Assembly (NCBI GenBank): GCA_040755155.1
Contig: JBFMBP010000126.1
Coordinates: forward strand, 1-38,858
Length of the DNA: 38,858 bases
Source: Candidatus Omnitrophota bacterium
GTDB taxonomy: Bacteria; Hinthialibacterota; Hinthialibacteria; Hinthialibacterales; Hinthialibacteraceae
Reading direction: 5' to 3'
In this document: one piece after another, positions 21,720 to 30,798 of the stretch
Numbering within the stretch: position 1 is the first letter of the stretch
How the letters are laid out: each line of letters opens with the position of its first letter
Notes under the pieces: model-generated
Database searches by the model: none
What the model was told of the DNA's origin: nothing
Seen by the model: the letters and a program-made list of their open reading frames with translations, nothing else
Translations under genes and position numbers: made by a program

Positions 21720-23174
21720 TCATTTTTTTTCTTCCACCATCACCTTTAATTGCGCCGCCGCCGAGGTTCCGTTAGCCGAGTCGCGGCGTACGGTTACGAT
21801 ATATAATCCTGGTTTGTTATAATGATGCGAGATCGTGGCGAATTCGTCCTGCGAACAGGTCTCGCCCGATGTTCCATCTCCGAAATCCCATTGTTCTTTG
21901 CCGCCGTCCACGCGAAACGTGCGCGCTTTGAAATATACTACGCCGCCCGCCTTGATGCCGAAAGTCGGGTAGTAGGCGGCGTGGATGGAAGGCGGAAGAT
22001 GCTCCAGCGCATCCGTCGCCGCCAGGACGTGTACGACCGCGAAGTCGGCGTCGATTTGGCCGCGATTGTCCTGGATTCGCAGAATCTCGGAATAGACTCC
22101 CGGCTTGTCGTACGTTTTTTCCGCGATGGGGCCTTGCGCCGTCGTCCCATCGTGAAATTGCCAATCGTAGGAGACGATCTCGCCGCCGTCGCAGATGGAG
22201 TTTGAACCATCCAACCGCACAACGTCGCCGGTTTTTACTAATTGATGCGGGCGGGCGACCGCCAAGAGCGAGCCGGGATGCTCGCGCAGGTAGGCTTCGA
22301 CGATGAAGGGGTAACCGTTGATGAGACCTCTTTCATCGCCTTCGACGCCGTGGACGCCGAAATGAAGATGAGACCATCCGCCGGAGGCGCCCTCCTTGCC
22401 GAGGATGCCGATCCAATCGCCCATCTTCACTCTTTGGCCCACTTTGACATGCGGCAGAATTTTGGAAAAGTGGGAGTAGCGATAGAACCACCCGCGCCCA
22501 TCGCGGATATAAACAACGTCGTAGCGGGGTTCGACGAAGGGATATAGCTCCTTCGTTATCCAAGGCGCGGCGTCCCCGGCGACGGAAACGATTTCGCCGT
22601 CCGTGGCGGCGACGATGGGAACCAGAAGATCGTAGCCGCCGAAATCCAAGGCGTAATGATAATAGATGTCCTTGCGGCGCGGGTCTTCTCCGCCATCAAC
22701 GAAAGTGGGTTCGTTGGCCATCTGCGTTTCCGACGCGAACCAACGCTGCTTTACGGGATAACAAAATGTTCCCGGCTCCAAGAGTGACTGATCGGAGTCC
22801 CAGACTCGCAACCTCACGTCTTTGCCTGGCGCCAGGTCCCAGATTTCGGGACTGCCGGAATTATCCAAGTACCCTTTGGTTATGGGCGCATCCAGTTTTA
22901 CGCCGTTGACGATTTTCGGCATGGAGTATTGCGCGACGGGAATCGTCTCCTGTACGCCGTCGACTTCGACGAGGACTTCCGCCTGGCGGACGGCGTTGCG
23001 GAATTCGTCGCGCGTTTCTTTATAGGAAACGACTTTGATCCGCTTTTCTGCGGGCGTCTTCCAATGATAAAAATAGATTTCGCCTACGGCCATATCGACG
23101 GTGAATGGCTTCGCGAATACGGACGTTGTTATTAACCCTGTCAGAATATAGAAACAAATCCATCTTGATTTCAT
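21720..23174 (-). CDS. Exported M23-family metallopeptidase with two PKD-like domains
   Basis: A 484-residue protein with a signal peptide (about residues 1-21). Residues about 165-285 form an M23/LytM-type zinc peptidase domain: YYHYALDFGG supplies His173 and Asp177, YSHF gives His235, and SHLHFGV gives His269 and His271. These match the H-x3-D ... H-x-H zinc and catalytic set, so activity is expected. Two PKD-type beta-sandwich domains follow (about 311-390 with VRLDGSNS and SYDWQFHDG; about 405-480 with WDFGDGTSG and HHYNKPGLYIVTV). M23 enzymes cut peptide crosslinks of peptidoglycan; PKD domains usually aid surface binding. GGAGA precedes the ATG at 23174. The gene is convergent with the Rrf2 gene. 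Confidence 0.88.
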   Translation of the reverse strand: MKSRWICFYILTGLITTSVFAKPFTVDMAVGEIYFYHWKTPAEKRIKVVSYKETRDEFRNAVRQAEVLVEVDGVQETIPVAQYSMPKIVNGVKLDAPITKGYLDNSGSPEIWDLAPGKDVRLRVWDSDQSLLEPGTFCYPVKQRWFASETQMANEPTFVDGGEDPRRKDIYYHYALDFGGYDLLVPIVAATDGEIVSVAGDAAPWITKELYPFVEPRYDVVYIRDGRGWFYRYSHFSKILPHVKVGQRVKMGDWIGILGKEGASGGWSHLHFGVHGVEGDERGLINGYPFIVEAYLREHPGSLLAVARPHQLVKTGDVVRLDGSNSICDGGEIVSYDWQFHDGTTAQGPIAEKTYDKPGVYSEILRIQDNRGQIDADFAVVHVLAATDALEHLPPSIHAAYYPTFGIKAGGVVYFKARTFRVDGGKEQWDFGDGTSGETCSQDEFATISHHYNKPGLYIVTVRRDSANGTSAAAQLKVMVEEKK

Positions 23175-23421
23175 ATCTATTGTCTCCGTTCTTTGATTTA
23201 ATCTTTTACGATGATGGCATTTTGGGGAACAGTGTCCGAAAGACGAACTGAATACGCGAACCTTGCCAGCGTTCCTAATTTTATACCATAAGCCCAGAAG
23301 CGAATAAATCTTATGGAGATGAAATCGATCGAAATCTTCTTCAAGGGAAAATCAATGCTCCGCTTTGCGGATAAGCGCGCCTATTGTATCTTGGGGAAAA
23401 TTCGAGAAAGGATGAGCTGGC

Positions 23422-24786
23422 ATGGTTTCCACAACGAACGAAAACGGAAGCGCGGTTTACGTCTATTTATTGGCCTCGGTGGCGGCGTTGGGGGGCTTGT
23501 TGTTCGGCTACGATACGGCGGTGATTTCCGGCGCCATCGGCTATTTGGAAAAACGGTTCGTCCTGAATGACGTTTGGAAAGGCTGGGCGGCTTCCAGCGC
23601 GCTGTTGGGCTGCATCGGCGGCGCCGCCATTGCGGGCGCCTTGAGCGACCGGCTGGGCCGCAAGGCGGCGCTGATGCTTTCCGCCATTTTGTTTTTGATC
23701 TCCGCCGTCTGGTCCGCGTATCCCCGCAATTTTTCGGAATTGATTATCGCCCGCATCATCGGCGGCGTCGGCGTGGGCATCGCTTCGATGTTGTCGCCGC
23801 TCTATATTTCGGAAGTTGCTCCGGCGGCGATCCGCGGGCGGTTGGTGTCGCTCAACCAATTCGCCATCATCAGCGGGATGCTCGTTGTCTATTTCGTCAA
23901 CGCCCGCATCGCCGGATGGGTGGACGAAACCTGGAATATTGCGTACGGATGGCGTTGGATGTTCGGTTCGGAAATTTTGCCTGCTTGCTTGTTTCTCTTC
24001 CTCCTTTTTTTCGTGCCGGAAAGTCCGCGTTGGCTGCTGAAACAGGGAAGGGAAGGCCGCGCCCAGGATATTCTTTCCCGCGTCGGCGGACGAAGCCGGG
24101 CGCAGAAAGAGATCGCCGAGATCAAGGACGCCATCGCCCACGAGGGCGGCTCCATCCTGCAATTGTTGCAGCCGGGTTTGCGCGTCGCCCTGGCGATCGG
24201 CGTCTGTCTCGCCATTTTGCAGCAGATTACGGGAATCAATATAGTGATCTATTACGCGCCGGAAATATTCAAGAGTGCGGGACTGGCTTCGACCGACGCC
24301 TTGAACGATACCGTATTGGTTGGGATCACCAACATCGTCTTTACGCTCGTCGCGATATGGATCGTGGATAAAGCGGGAAGAAAACCCTTGCTTTTGATCG
24401 CGGCGGCGGGCATGGGAGTCGCATTAACGCTGCTGGGAGGAGCATTTATCTACCAGAAATTCGAAGGGCCGTGGGTGCTGATGTTCGTCTTGGCCTACGT
24501 CGGCTCTTTTTCCGTAGCGATGGGACCGGTCGTATGGGTGGTTATGGCGGAGATTTTTCCCACGAAGATCCGCGGGCGCGCTATGTCCATCGCCACGGTT
24601 TGCCTGTGGATCGCCAATTTCGGCGTTACGCAGTTTTTCCCCGTAATGAACCGGATTCTGGGAGGCGCCGTATTCTTCGTCTACGCCGCCATGTGCGCCA
24701 TAGCGTTTATCTTCATCCTGACGTTTCTGCCGGAAACGAAGGGCAAGACTTTGGAAGAGATCGAGCGGCAATTTACGATCTCATGA
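23422..24786 (+). CDS. MFS sugar:H+ symporter (sugar porter family)
   Basis: A 454-residue, 12-helix transporter of the MFS sugar porter family (XylE, GalP and GLUT relatives). All signature stretches are present: GGLLFGYDTAVISGAIG in helix 1, DRLGRK between helices 2 and 3, RGRLVSLNQ after helix 4, PESPRWLLKQGR at the end of the N-half, LQQITGINIVIYYAPEIF in helix 7, DKAGRKPLL between helices 8 and 9, and PETKGKTLEEIE at the C-terminus. The QQ and Asn residues of helix 7 are those that contact sugar in XylE, so a monosaccharide substrate is likely. AAAGGATGAG precedes the ATG at 23422. No sugar-catabolic gene sits beside it. Confidence 0.93.
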   Translation: MVSTTNENGSAVYVYLLASVAALGGLLFGYDTAVISGAIGYLEKRFVLNDVWKGWAASSALLGCIGGAAIAGALSDRLGRKAALMLSAILFLISAVWSAYPRNFSELIIARIIGGVGVGIASMLSPLYISEVAPAAIRGRLVSLNQFAIISGMLVVYFVNARIAGWVDETWNIAYGWRWMFGSEILPACLFLFLLFFVPESPRWLLKQGREGRAQDILSRVGGRSRAQKEIAEIKDAIAHEGGSILQLLQPGLRVALAIGVCLAILQQITGINIVIYYAPEIFKSAGLASTDALNDTVLVGITNIVFTLVAIWIVDKAGRKPLLLIAAAGMGVALTLLGGAFIYQKFEGPWVLMFVLAYVGSFSVAMGPVVWVVMAEIFPTKIRGRAMSIATVCLWIANFGVTQFFPVMNRILGGAVFFVYAAMCAIAFIFILTFLPETKGKTLEEIERQFTIS

Positions 24787-24849
24787 ACAATCGAGAATTT
24801 GTCAATATTCGATGAATCGGAACATGCCTTATCGTTTCTATCGTTAAGT

Positions 24850-27468
24850 CTACTCTGGCTCGAAATAGCAGACGACCTTTTGCGTGAAGGTATTGGCGTA
24901 TAAACGCAGATCGCCATGATTCTCCGTTTCGTCGAGATCGATCAGCTTCACGGCTTCGGCGTAGGGTTCCGAACTGGGGACGATATCGGTTAGCCGGTTC
25001 GGCGCCGCGAGGAGATACGCGCGGTTCAAGAAATTTTCCTCTTTCTCCGGGAAGAGGGCGAAGTATAAAATTTCCATTTCCACCAGACTGCTGAAAAAAT
25101 GGGTGCCTAGCGAGATGTCTGGAGTGAGGTCTTCCCTCATGGCGTTAATTTCGCAAAGTATAGAAACGGAATCGATTTCCGAAAAGGAGACGGGGATGCC
25201 GAGGGATGGCGTCGTCGTGCCCCAGCGTCCCGGACCAATCAATATCGTTATTTTCGGCGCTTCCCCTTCCTTCGGCCGCGTCGTTTTTCCGATCAACCGG
25301 GCGATGGAATAGCGTTCGTTGATGGGCAATCGGCCATAGGCGTCAGGATCGACGTAGACGATGCGATTAATGACGTCGGCGCGGCTTTCGCCGATGACTG
25401 CGCCTTGGGCTTCGATTACCACGTTTCGCCGGGACAATCCGGCGGGCGGCTCCTTAATCGCGCCGCCTCCCTTGAATTGAAAAGGGCGGCATTGAAGAAG
25501 ATTGATCTTATAGGAATCAGGTCGAATAAAATTAACCGTGAATTCTATGTCTACGGGATGCAAGTAGGCTTCCGCCAGTGTTTTCAACATTTCGCGCATA
25601 TCGTTGAGGAAGGCCTCGTGATCGAGCAAGCGCTGGAAGGATAGAAGCCAGGTCCATGTCTCCTTCTTGCCCATTTCACGGGAGAATTTCAATAAATCCT
25701 CATCCGGAATAGCGAAAAACTCGCGCATCAAACCTGGACTTTGCTCAACGGCCTCGGAGAAGAGTACCGAAGTCAGTTGATTGGTTTTCAAATTCAAAAC
25801 ATCTACTTTCCGTTGGGAATAGCGGCGGATTTCATCCTGGCCGGTTTCCGGGCGGCGGTCGGGAGCGTTTAAAGCGACGAGTCGGGCGTAATCGTCGTTA
25901 TTGCGCGTCACGGCGCGGCTGCCTAGTCCAAAAACGAGGCGAAGCGCGCCAGCTTCCGGTTTGATGATCTCGCTCCAAGCGTAAGGATTATAGGACAATC
26001 CTACGCCGGCGATTTGGGGATAGAATAGATCGCCGTAACGCGCGCCGGAAACCCGCTGCACCAAGAGCGCCATTTGCTCATCCTGCTCCAGGTTGCCGCG
26101 CCGGGCGCGATAGGAAATCACTTCCATGCCCATGCTGCTGGCGTAAATGGTTTTCACGGCCTGAACGAACCGTTCGAGACGCTCCGCCCGCGAACCCTGA
26201 TTGGCGCAGAAAACGCTCTCGTATTTCCCCGCGAACATATTGCCGTAGGAATCTTCCAACAAACTGCTGGAACGCACGATGATGGGAGACTGCCCATAAT
26301 AATCGAGCATATTCTCGAACCGTTTAATGATGTAATCCGGAAAATGGCCTTGCAGGATGCGGCGTTGGGCTTCCTCGGCGCCGTCAAGATAAGCGGAGGG
26401 ATCCTTTTGCTTCTTGCGCGCCCACCAGCAATCGTTTAAAACGAGATAGGTATAAAACACTTCCGAGGCGATGTAAAAAGAGTCGTGGGCTTCGAGAATT
26501 TTCTCCCATCGGGGAGATTTCATTTTCATGATTTGTCGGGAGATAAGCATTCCCACCGATTTGCCGCCGATGTAGCCGGTTCCGATCATCCGCTTGCGAA
26601 TGCGCAAGAGATCGCCCAAGTTCAAGTATTGCTCCGCCAGCCGCAGGATTTTTTCCTCACGCGATATCGCCATGCGCAGCAGACGCTGGAAAATCGGCGC
26701 GACTTTGTCCGAAGAACATTCTCCACGCTTATATTCCTCCCATACTTCTTCCGCATGGAGAAATTCCCGGTTCCATACTCCTACCTGATAACTGGCCGAT
26801 TCCAAACCGGTCCAGGGAACGGAAGTCAACACTTCGGCGACCACGGCGCTATGAGTAACGGGAAGGAATTGATCCCCCCGCCAGATATGAAGCATGTGGA
26901 TCGTGGGCGAATAACGTTGAAACACTTTTTGCGGGTGGATATAGAACTCGCCATGATAACGATAAACATCGATAAAGATCTGCGTCGTTTCGGCGATGGG
27001 AGCGGCGGCGTGGAAAGAATGATAGTTGCGTAGGACGGCGAAATAGGCGACCGCGCCTTGCTTCAATAGATAAGGACATGTAAGCATAAAGAAATTGCCC
27101 ACCATGCGATCGCTGTAACATTCCAAAGCCAGCGCCGAAAGCGAATCAAAAACATAAAAACCGCCGCGCCCGTTTCGTTCGATAACATCGTGAACTTTGG
27201 TGATGAACAGTTCGAAGCCATCGGATGGAGCCACATAATGAATCTCTGCTCCAGCGTCTTCTGGGATCAACGCTTTGTGACTGGCAAAGCGAAAATAAAC
27301 GACTTTACGCCCTTGAGCTAGGGCATGGCGGTAGAACGGGTCTACGAACGCCTGGTAATTCTCGACGCCGTCCACTTTCCAGACAATATTGTCTCCCGCA
27401 ATGATTCCTTGTAGGACGTTGTCTAAACCCGGCAAGCCGGTGCTCAGGGATGAATCCGCTGAATTCAT
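24850..27468 (-). CDS. KaiC-like (Walker-A-less) domain fused to PEP/pyruvate-binding ATP-grasp domain
   Basis: An 872-residue cytosolic protein. Residues about 1-250 look like a KaiC/RadA-type RecA fold: STGLPGLDNVLQG opens it and GFYVFDSLSAL (about 103-112) is Walker-B-like. The loop that should be Walker A reads GIIAGDNIVW and lacks G-K-T/S, so ATP hydrolysis here is doubtful. Residues about 290-705 match the N-terminal (ATP-grasp) domain of PEP synthase/pyruvate phosphate dikinase: GGKSVGMLISRQ, then IIVRSSSLLEDSYGNMFAGK, then PVDIEFTVN and LLQCRPFQF. The last part has ILIGPGRWGTTTPSLGIPVSF. No phosphohistidine swivelling domain or PEP-binding barrel is present, so it cannot be a full PPDK. 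A kinase- or regulator-like role is possible. AGGA precedes the ATG. Confidence 0.82.
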   Translation of the reverse strand: MNSADSSLSTGLPGLDNVLQGIIAGDNIVWKVDGVENYQAFVDPFYRHALAQGRKVVYFRFASHKALIPEDAGAEIHYVAPSDGFELFITKVHDVIERNGRGGFYVFDSLSALALECYSDRMVGNFFMLTCPYLLKQGAVAYFAVLRNYHSFHAAAPIAETTQIFIDVYRYHGEFYIHPQKVFQRYSPTIHMLHIWRGDQFLPVTHSAVVAEVLTSVPWTGLESASYQVGVWNREFLHAEEVWEEYKRGECSSDKVAPIFQRLLRMAISREEKILRLAEQYLNLGDLLRIRKRMIGTGYIGGKSVGMLISRQIMKMKSPRWEKILEAHDSFYIASEVFYTYLVLNDCWWARKKQKDPSAYLDGAEEAQRRILQGHFPDYIIKRFENMLDYYGQSPIIVRSSSLLEDSYGNMFAGKYESVFCANQGSRAERLERFVQAVKTIYASSMGMEVISYRARRGNLEQDEQMALLVQRVSGARYGDLFYPQIAGVGLSYNPYAWSEIIKPEAGALRLVFGLGSRAVTRNNDDYARLVALNAPDRRPETGQDEIRRYSQRKVDVLNLKTNQLTSVLFSEAVEQSPGLMREFFAIPDEDLLKFSREMGKKETWTWLLSFQRLLDHEAFLNDMREMLKTLAEAYLHPVDIEFTVNFIRPDSYKINLLQCRPFQFKGGGAIKEPPAGLSRRNVVIEAQGAVIGESRADVINRIVYVDPDAYGRLPINERYSIARLIGKTTRPKEGEAPKITILIGPGRWGTTTPSLGIPVSFSEIDSVSILCEINAMREDLTPDISLGTHFFSSLVEMEILYFALFPEKEENFLNRAYLLAAPNRLTDIVPSSEPYAEAVKLIDLDETENHGDLRLYANTFTQKVVCYFEPE

Positions 27469-27513
27469 AAGCTAATCCTTGATTGTCCGATATCGTTTAT
27501 CCTAAATTATAAA

Positions 27514-27522
27514 ATTATAACA
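27514..27522 (-). promoter_or_regulatory. Extended -10 promoter element of the 24850-27468 gene
   Basis: On the minus strand this reads TGTTATAAT, a consensus extended -10 element (TG-n-TATAAT), 46 nt upstream of the ATG at 27468 within an AT-rich stretch. No good -35 box is seen at 17 nt, which extended -10 promoters can do without. Prediction only. Confidence 0.45.
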
Positions 27523-27655
27523 AATACGCCGCTATTCTTCTTATAATTCAATTTACCCAGTCAATGATCTTTATCTTGCGGCGTTGGTATTTCAACACCG
27601 ATTAGAAGAACCATTCATAAGAACAGGAAGGGTCTAATTTTTTTTGCGTTATTGA

Positions 27656-27825
27656 ATCACGAAACCACGAATAGGCTCGAATTCCACGAAATTTTCGAAT
27701 CACGGATATCACAGATTCTTTTGGATTCCACGGAAAAAAGCATTTCACGATGCGATACCATGCGACAACTTTTTTCCTTTTTTTCGTGTTATTCTTTTTC
27801 GTTTCGTGTTTTCGCGATTCGAAAC
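27656..27825. repeat. Degenerate CACGA/CACGG repeat with inverted right half
   Basis: The left half (27656-27750) carries repeated CCACGAA, CACGGA, CACAGA and CCACGG words. The right half (27769-27825) carries the complement (TTCGTGTT, TTTCGTGTTTTCGCG), so the block is an imperfect long inverted repeat. GGAAAAAAG (27732-27740) pairs perfectly with CTTTTTTCC (27769-27777). It fills the 423-nt gap between the nrpR stop and the start of the kinase-like gene; no gene is seen in it. Similar 'cacgga/cacgaa' text is common between genes of large bacterial genomes. Confidence 0.55.
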
Positions 27826-27891
27826 GGCGATTCTAATTGACTTCTTTAACTTTTTAATCCCGGGTAACATGGACTATAAGATAGGCCAATG

Positions 27892-28920
27892 TCAAAATTC
27901 TTCTTGTTCGATTAAATGAGGCAACTCTTTGTAGTGGATCATTTTTTCGAAATCGATCAAGGAAGCGAGAGCATAATTCGCCGTAGGGATGCCCGCTTCC
28001 TCAACGGCGGCGAGAGGATTAAGTCCGCCGGTTACGATCAAGCCCATACGGCCTTCCTCGATAGGAAAATCGAGCAAGGACTGGTGAGGCTTGCCTAAAA
28101 AAAGCCCTCCCCCCAATCCCAAATCGTCCAACTGGCGGCGCAGTTTTTCCAACTTTTTGAAGGCGGGAGAAGGAACTTCGCGCATACTGGCCCCGATGCG
28201 GCCATGGCCGGTGCGGGCCGCTTCGCGGACGCTGGTCAGTTTGCCCTTAATAAAGATTTCCAAGGGATCGAGAGAGGTTCCATTGTAATAAATCAAGTCG
28301 GTAAACCGGAAAGGACGGCCTTCATTGATCTCCAATACGCCGCCAAAGACGGAAGTCATGGGGATGCGGGCGGCGAGAAACAAGCCATTGATGGTAACGC
28401 TGCACATGGTGCCGACGCCGACTTTGCCGGGCGGAATATAAAAGCCGCCCAATTGCTCGCCCGCCCTCGCCAGGACGATATAATCACCCATGCCCAGTTT
28501 TGCTCTAAAAACCGGCATCATTTCCCTAGCGGCGCTGACCAGATGCGTCCGGTCGATAATGGTAACATTCACGACGACAAGACCGTTGCGGGAGGCGGGA
28601 TTGAAGGTCATCTGACAGGCTAGGGCATCCATCTTGCCCGCCATGAATCCCACCCGCTCATTGACCATCGCGTCGTGGATTTCCTCGAGTCCCTGCGGGG
28701 TGATGGCGCGGCCTCCATCCCGTCCGCGTCTTGTGGAAGTAACGACGCCTTCTTTTTCCATTTCCTGGAGGTAAAGACGGATCGTGCGTCCGCAAAGATC
28801 GAAGCCGTAATTCTTCATCTCTTCGGCGATGGCGGCGCTGCCGATGGGTTCTTTGGCATCGCGCAGAATCCGCAAAATCATCATTTTTTGTTTTTGATTA
28901 AAGTCTTTCAAAGCAGGCAT
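27892..28920 (-). CDS. nrpR: NrpR-type nitrogen regulatory repressor
   Basis: A 342-residue protein with an N-terminal winged helix (about residues 10-70: MMILRILRDAKEPIGSAAIAEEM, then RTIRLYLQEMEKEGVV) and one NrpR (DUF128) domain (about 85-320). Family phrases in the latter include VVVNVTIIDR, IPPGKVGVGTMCSVTINGLFL, FGGVLEI, LIYYNGTSLDPLEIFI and GLIVTGGLNPLAAVEEAG. In methanogens NrpR represses nitrogen genes and lets go of DNA when 2-oxoglutarate rises under nitrogen shortage. NrpR is known mainly from archaea, so this bacterial copy may be of transferred origin. It is divergent from gdhA. The ATG at 28920 has GAGG directly against it, a poor spacing, but the domain begins there; an upstream frame to 28992 gives atypical sequence and overlaps the promoter. 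Confidence 0.9.
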   Translation of the reverse strand: MPALKDFNQKQKMMILRILRDAKEPIGSAAIAEEMKNYGFDLCGRTIRLYLQEMEKEGVVTSTRRGRDGGRAITPQGLEEIHDAMVNERVGFMAGKMDALACQMTFNPASRNGLVVVNVTIIDRTHLVSAAREMMPVFRAKLGMGDYIVLARAGEQLGGFYIPPGKVGVGTMCSVTINGLFLAARIPMTSVFGGVLEINEGRPFRFTDLIYYNGTSLDPLEIFIKGKLTSVREAARTGHGRIGASMREVPSPAFKKLEKLRRQLDDLGLGGGLFLGKPHQSLLDFPIEEGRMGLIVTGGLNPLAAVEEAGIPTANYALASLIDFEKMIHYKELPHLIEQEEF

Positions 28921-28936
28921 CCTCAATTCATTTAAT

Positions 28937-28951
28937 TGGTCAATATTACCA
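28937..28951. promoter_or_regulatory. TGGT-N7-ACCA dyad over the nrpR -10 box
   Basis: TGGT (28937-28940) and ACCA (28948-28951) flank 7 nt that contain most of the predicted nrpR -10 element. A similar TGGT-N8-ACCA occurs in the gdhA leader (29271-29286). The position would suit autorepression. The arms are short, so chance is possible. Confidence 0.35.
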
Positions 28952-28971
28952 TAAAAAAAAATATAATTCAA
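28943..28971 (-). promoter_or_regulatory. nrpR promoter (sigma-70 type)
   Basis: On the minus strand TTGAAT (28971-28966) is separated by exactly 17 nt from TAATAT (28948-28943), about 23 nt before the chosen ATG at 28920. Transcription should start near 28936, giving a leader of under 20 nt. Confidence 0.65.
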
Positions 28972-29217
28972 GTTTAAATGGAAATAAAACAATATTTTAT
29001 CGAATATTACGAAACCTTATTCACCGAATTTATACTTTTTTTCCATTTAATGATCTTGCCTCCCATTTCACCCATCCGAAAAATTCCTTCACAGCGCCCC
29101 TATGGCTCTCCATTGGACTTCCACAATATAATATGCTCAAATATATTAATTTAACAATATATTATCCAAATGAATATTTCATTTAAAAAGATTTTTTCTT
29201 TTTTTCGTTTTATTGCC

Positions 29218-29246
29218 TTGACAGTATTCTATTTCTTGCTTAATAT
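29218..29246 (+). promoter_or_regulatory. gdhA promoter (sigma-70 type, near consensus)
   Basis: TTGACA (29218-29223), a 17-nt spacer and TAATAT (29241-29246) form a near-perfect sigma-70 promoter reading toward gdhA. The expected start is near 29253, which gives a leader of about 140 nt. The start point falls inside the palindrome at 29248-29261, the natural position for a repressor site. Confidence 0.8.
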
Positions 29247-29247
29247 T

Positions 29248-29261
29248 GGAAATATAATTCC
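29248..29261. promoter_or_regulatory. GGAA-N6-TTCC palindrome, candidate NrpR operator of gdhA
   Basis: GGAA (29248-29251), six bases (atataa) and TTCC (29258-29261) exactly match the GGAA-N6-TTCC operator described for NrpR in Methanococcus. One more flanking pair (T29247/A29262) extends the dyad. It starts 2 nt after the gdhA -10 box and covers the predicted start site. With nrpR divergent next door, NrpR repression of gdhA is strongly suggested. Confidence 0.75.
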
Positions 29262-29270
29262 ATTATAAAA

Positions 29271-29295
29271 TGGTTTTATAATACCATTAAAACCA
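29271..29295. promoter_or_regulatory. Inverted repeat in the gdhA leader
   Basis: TGGTTTTA (29271-29278) and TAAAACCA (29288-29295) form a perfect 8-bp inverted repeat with a 9-nt spacer. It lies about 20-40 nt downstream of the predicted gdhA start. It could be a second repressor site or an RNA hairpin. Further dyads follow in the leader: CCATATATGG (29316-29325) and the hairpin TTCCGC/GCGGAA (29354-29372) just before the ribosome site. Confidence 0.45.
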
Positions 29296-29310
29296 TACAA
29301 TGCCGATTAA

Positions 29311-30732
<1,422 letters not shown>

Positions 30733-30764
30733 TTGGAATCGATTGGATAATCGTTCTATCAAGG

Positions 30765-30796
30765 AAAGGGGCGGTTCCTTATAGGCCGCCCCTTTT
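30765..30796. terminator. gdhA terminator, possibly bidirectional
   Basis: A perfect 10-bp stem (AAAGGGGCGG at 30765-30774, CCGCCCCTTT at 30786-30795) with an 11-nt loop ends in TTTT. It lies 33 nt after the gdhA stop and abuts the end of the convergent gene at 30799, so it may end both transcripts. Confidence 0.85.
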
Positions 30797-30798
30797 GC

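Noticed and set aside
23286-23316. CCATAAG...CTTATGG inverted repeat between the M23 peptidase and sugar transporter genes
   Set aside because: Seven-base arms with a 17-nt loop and no nearby regulator; not enough to support an operator.
23574-24371. Second frame inside the sugar transporter gene
   Set aside because: The overlapping transporter shows every family motif without a break; this frame is an out-of-frame shadow.
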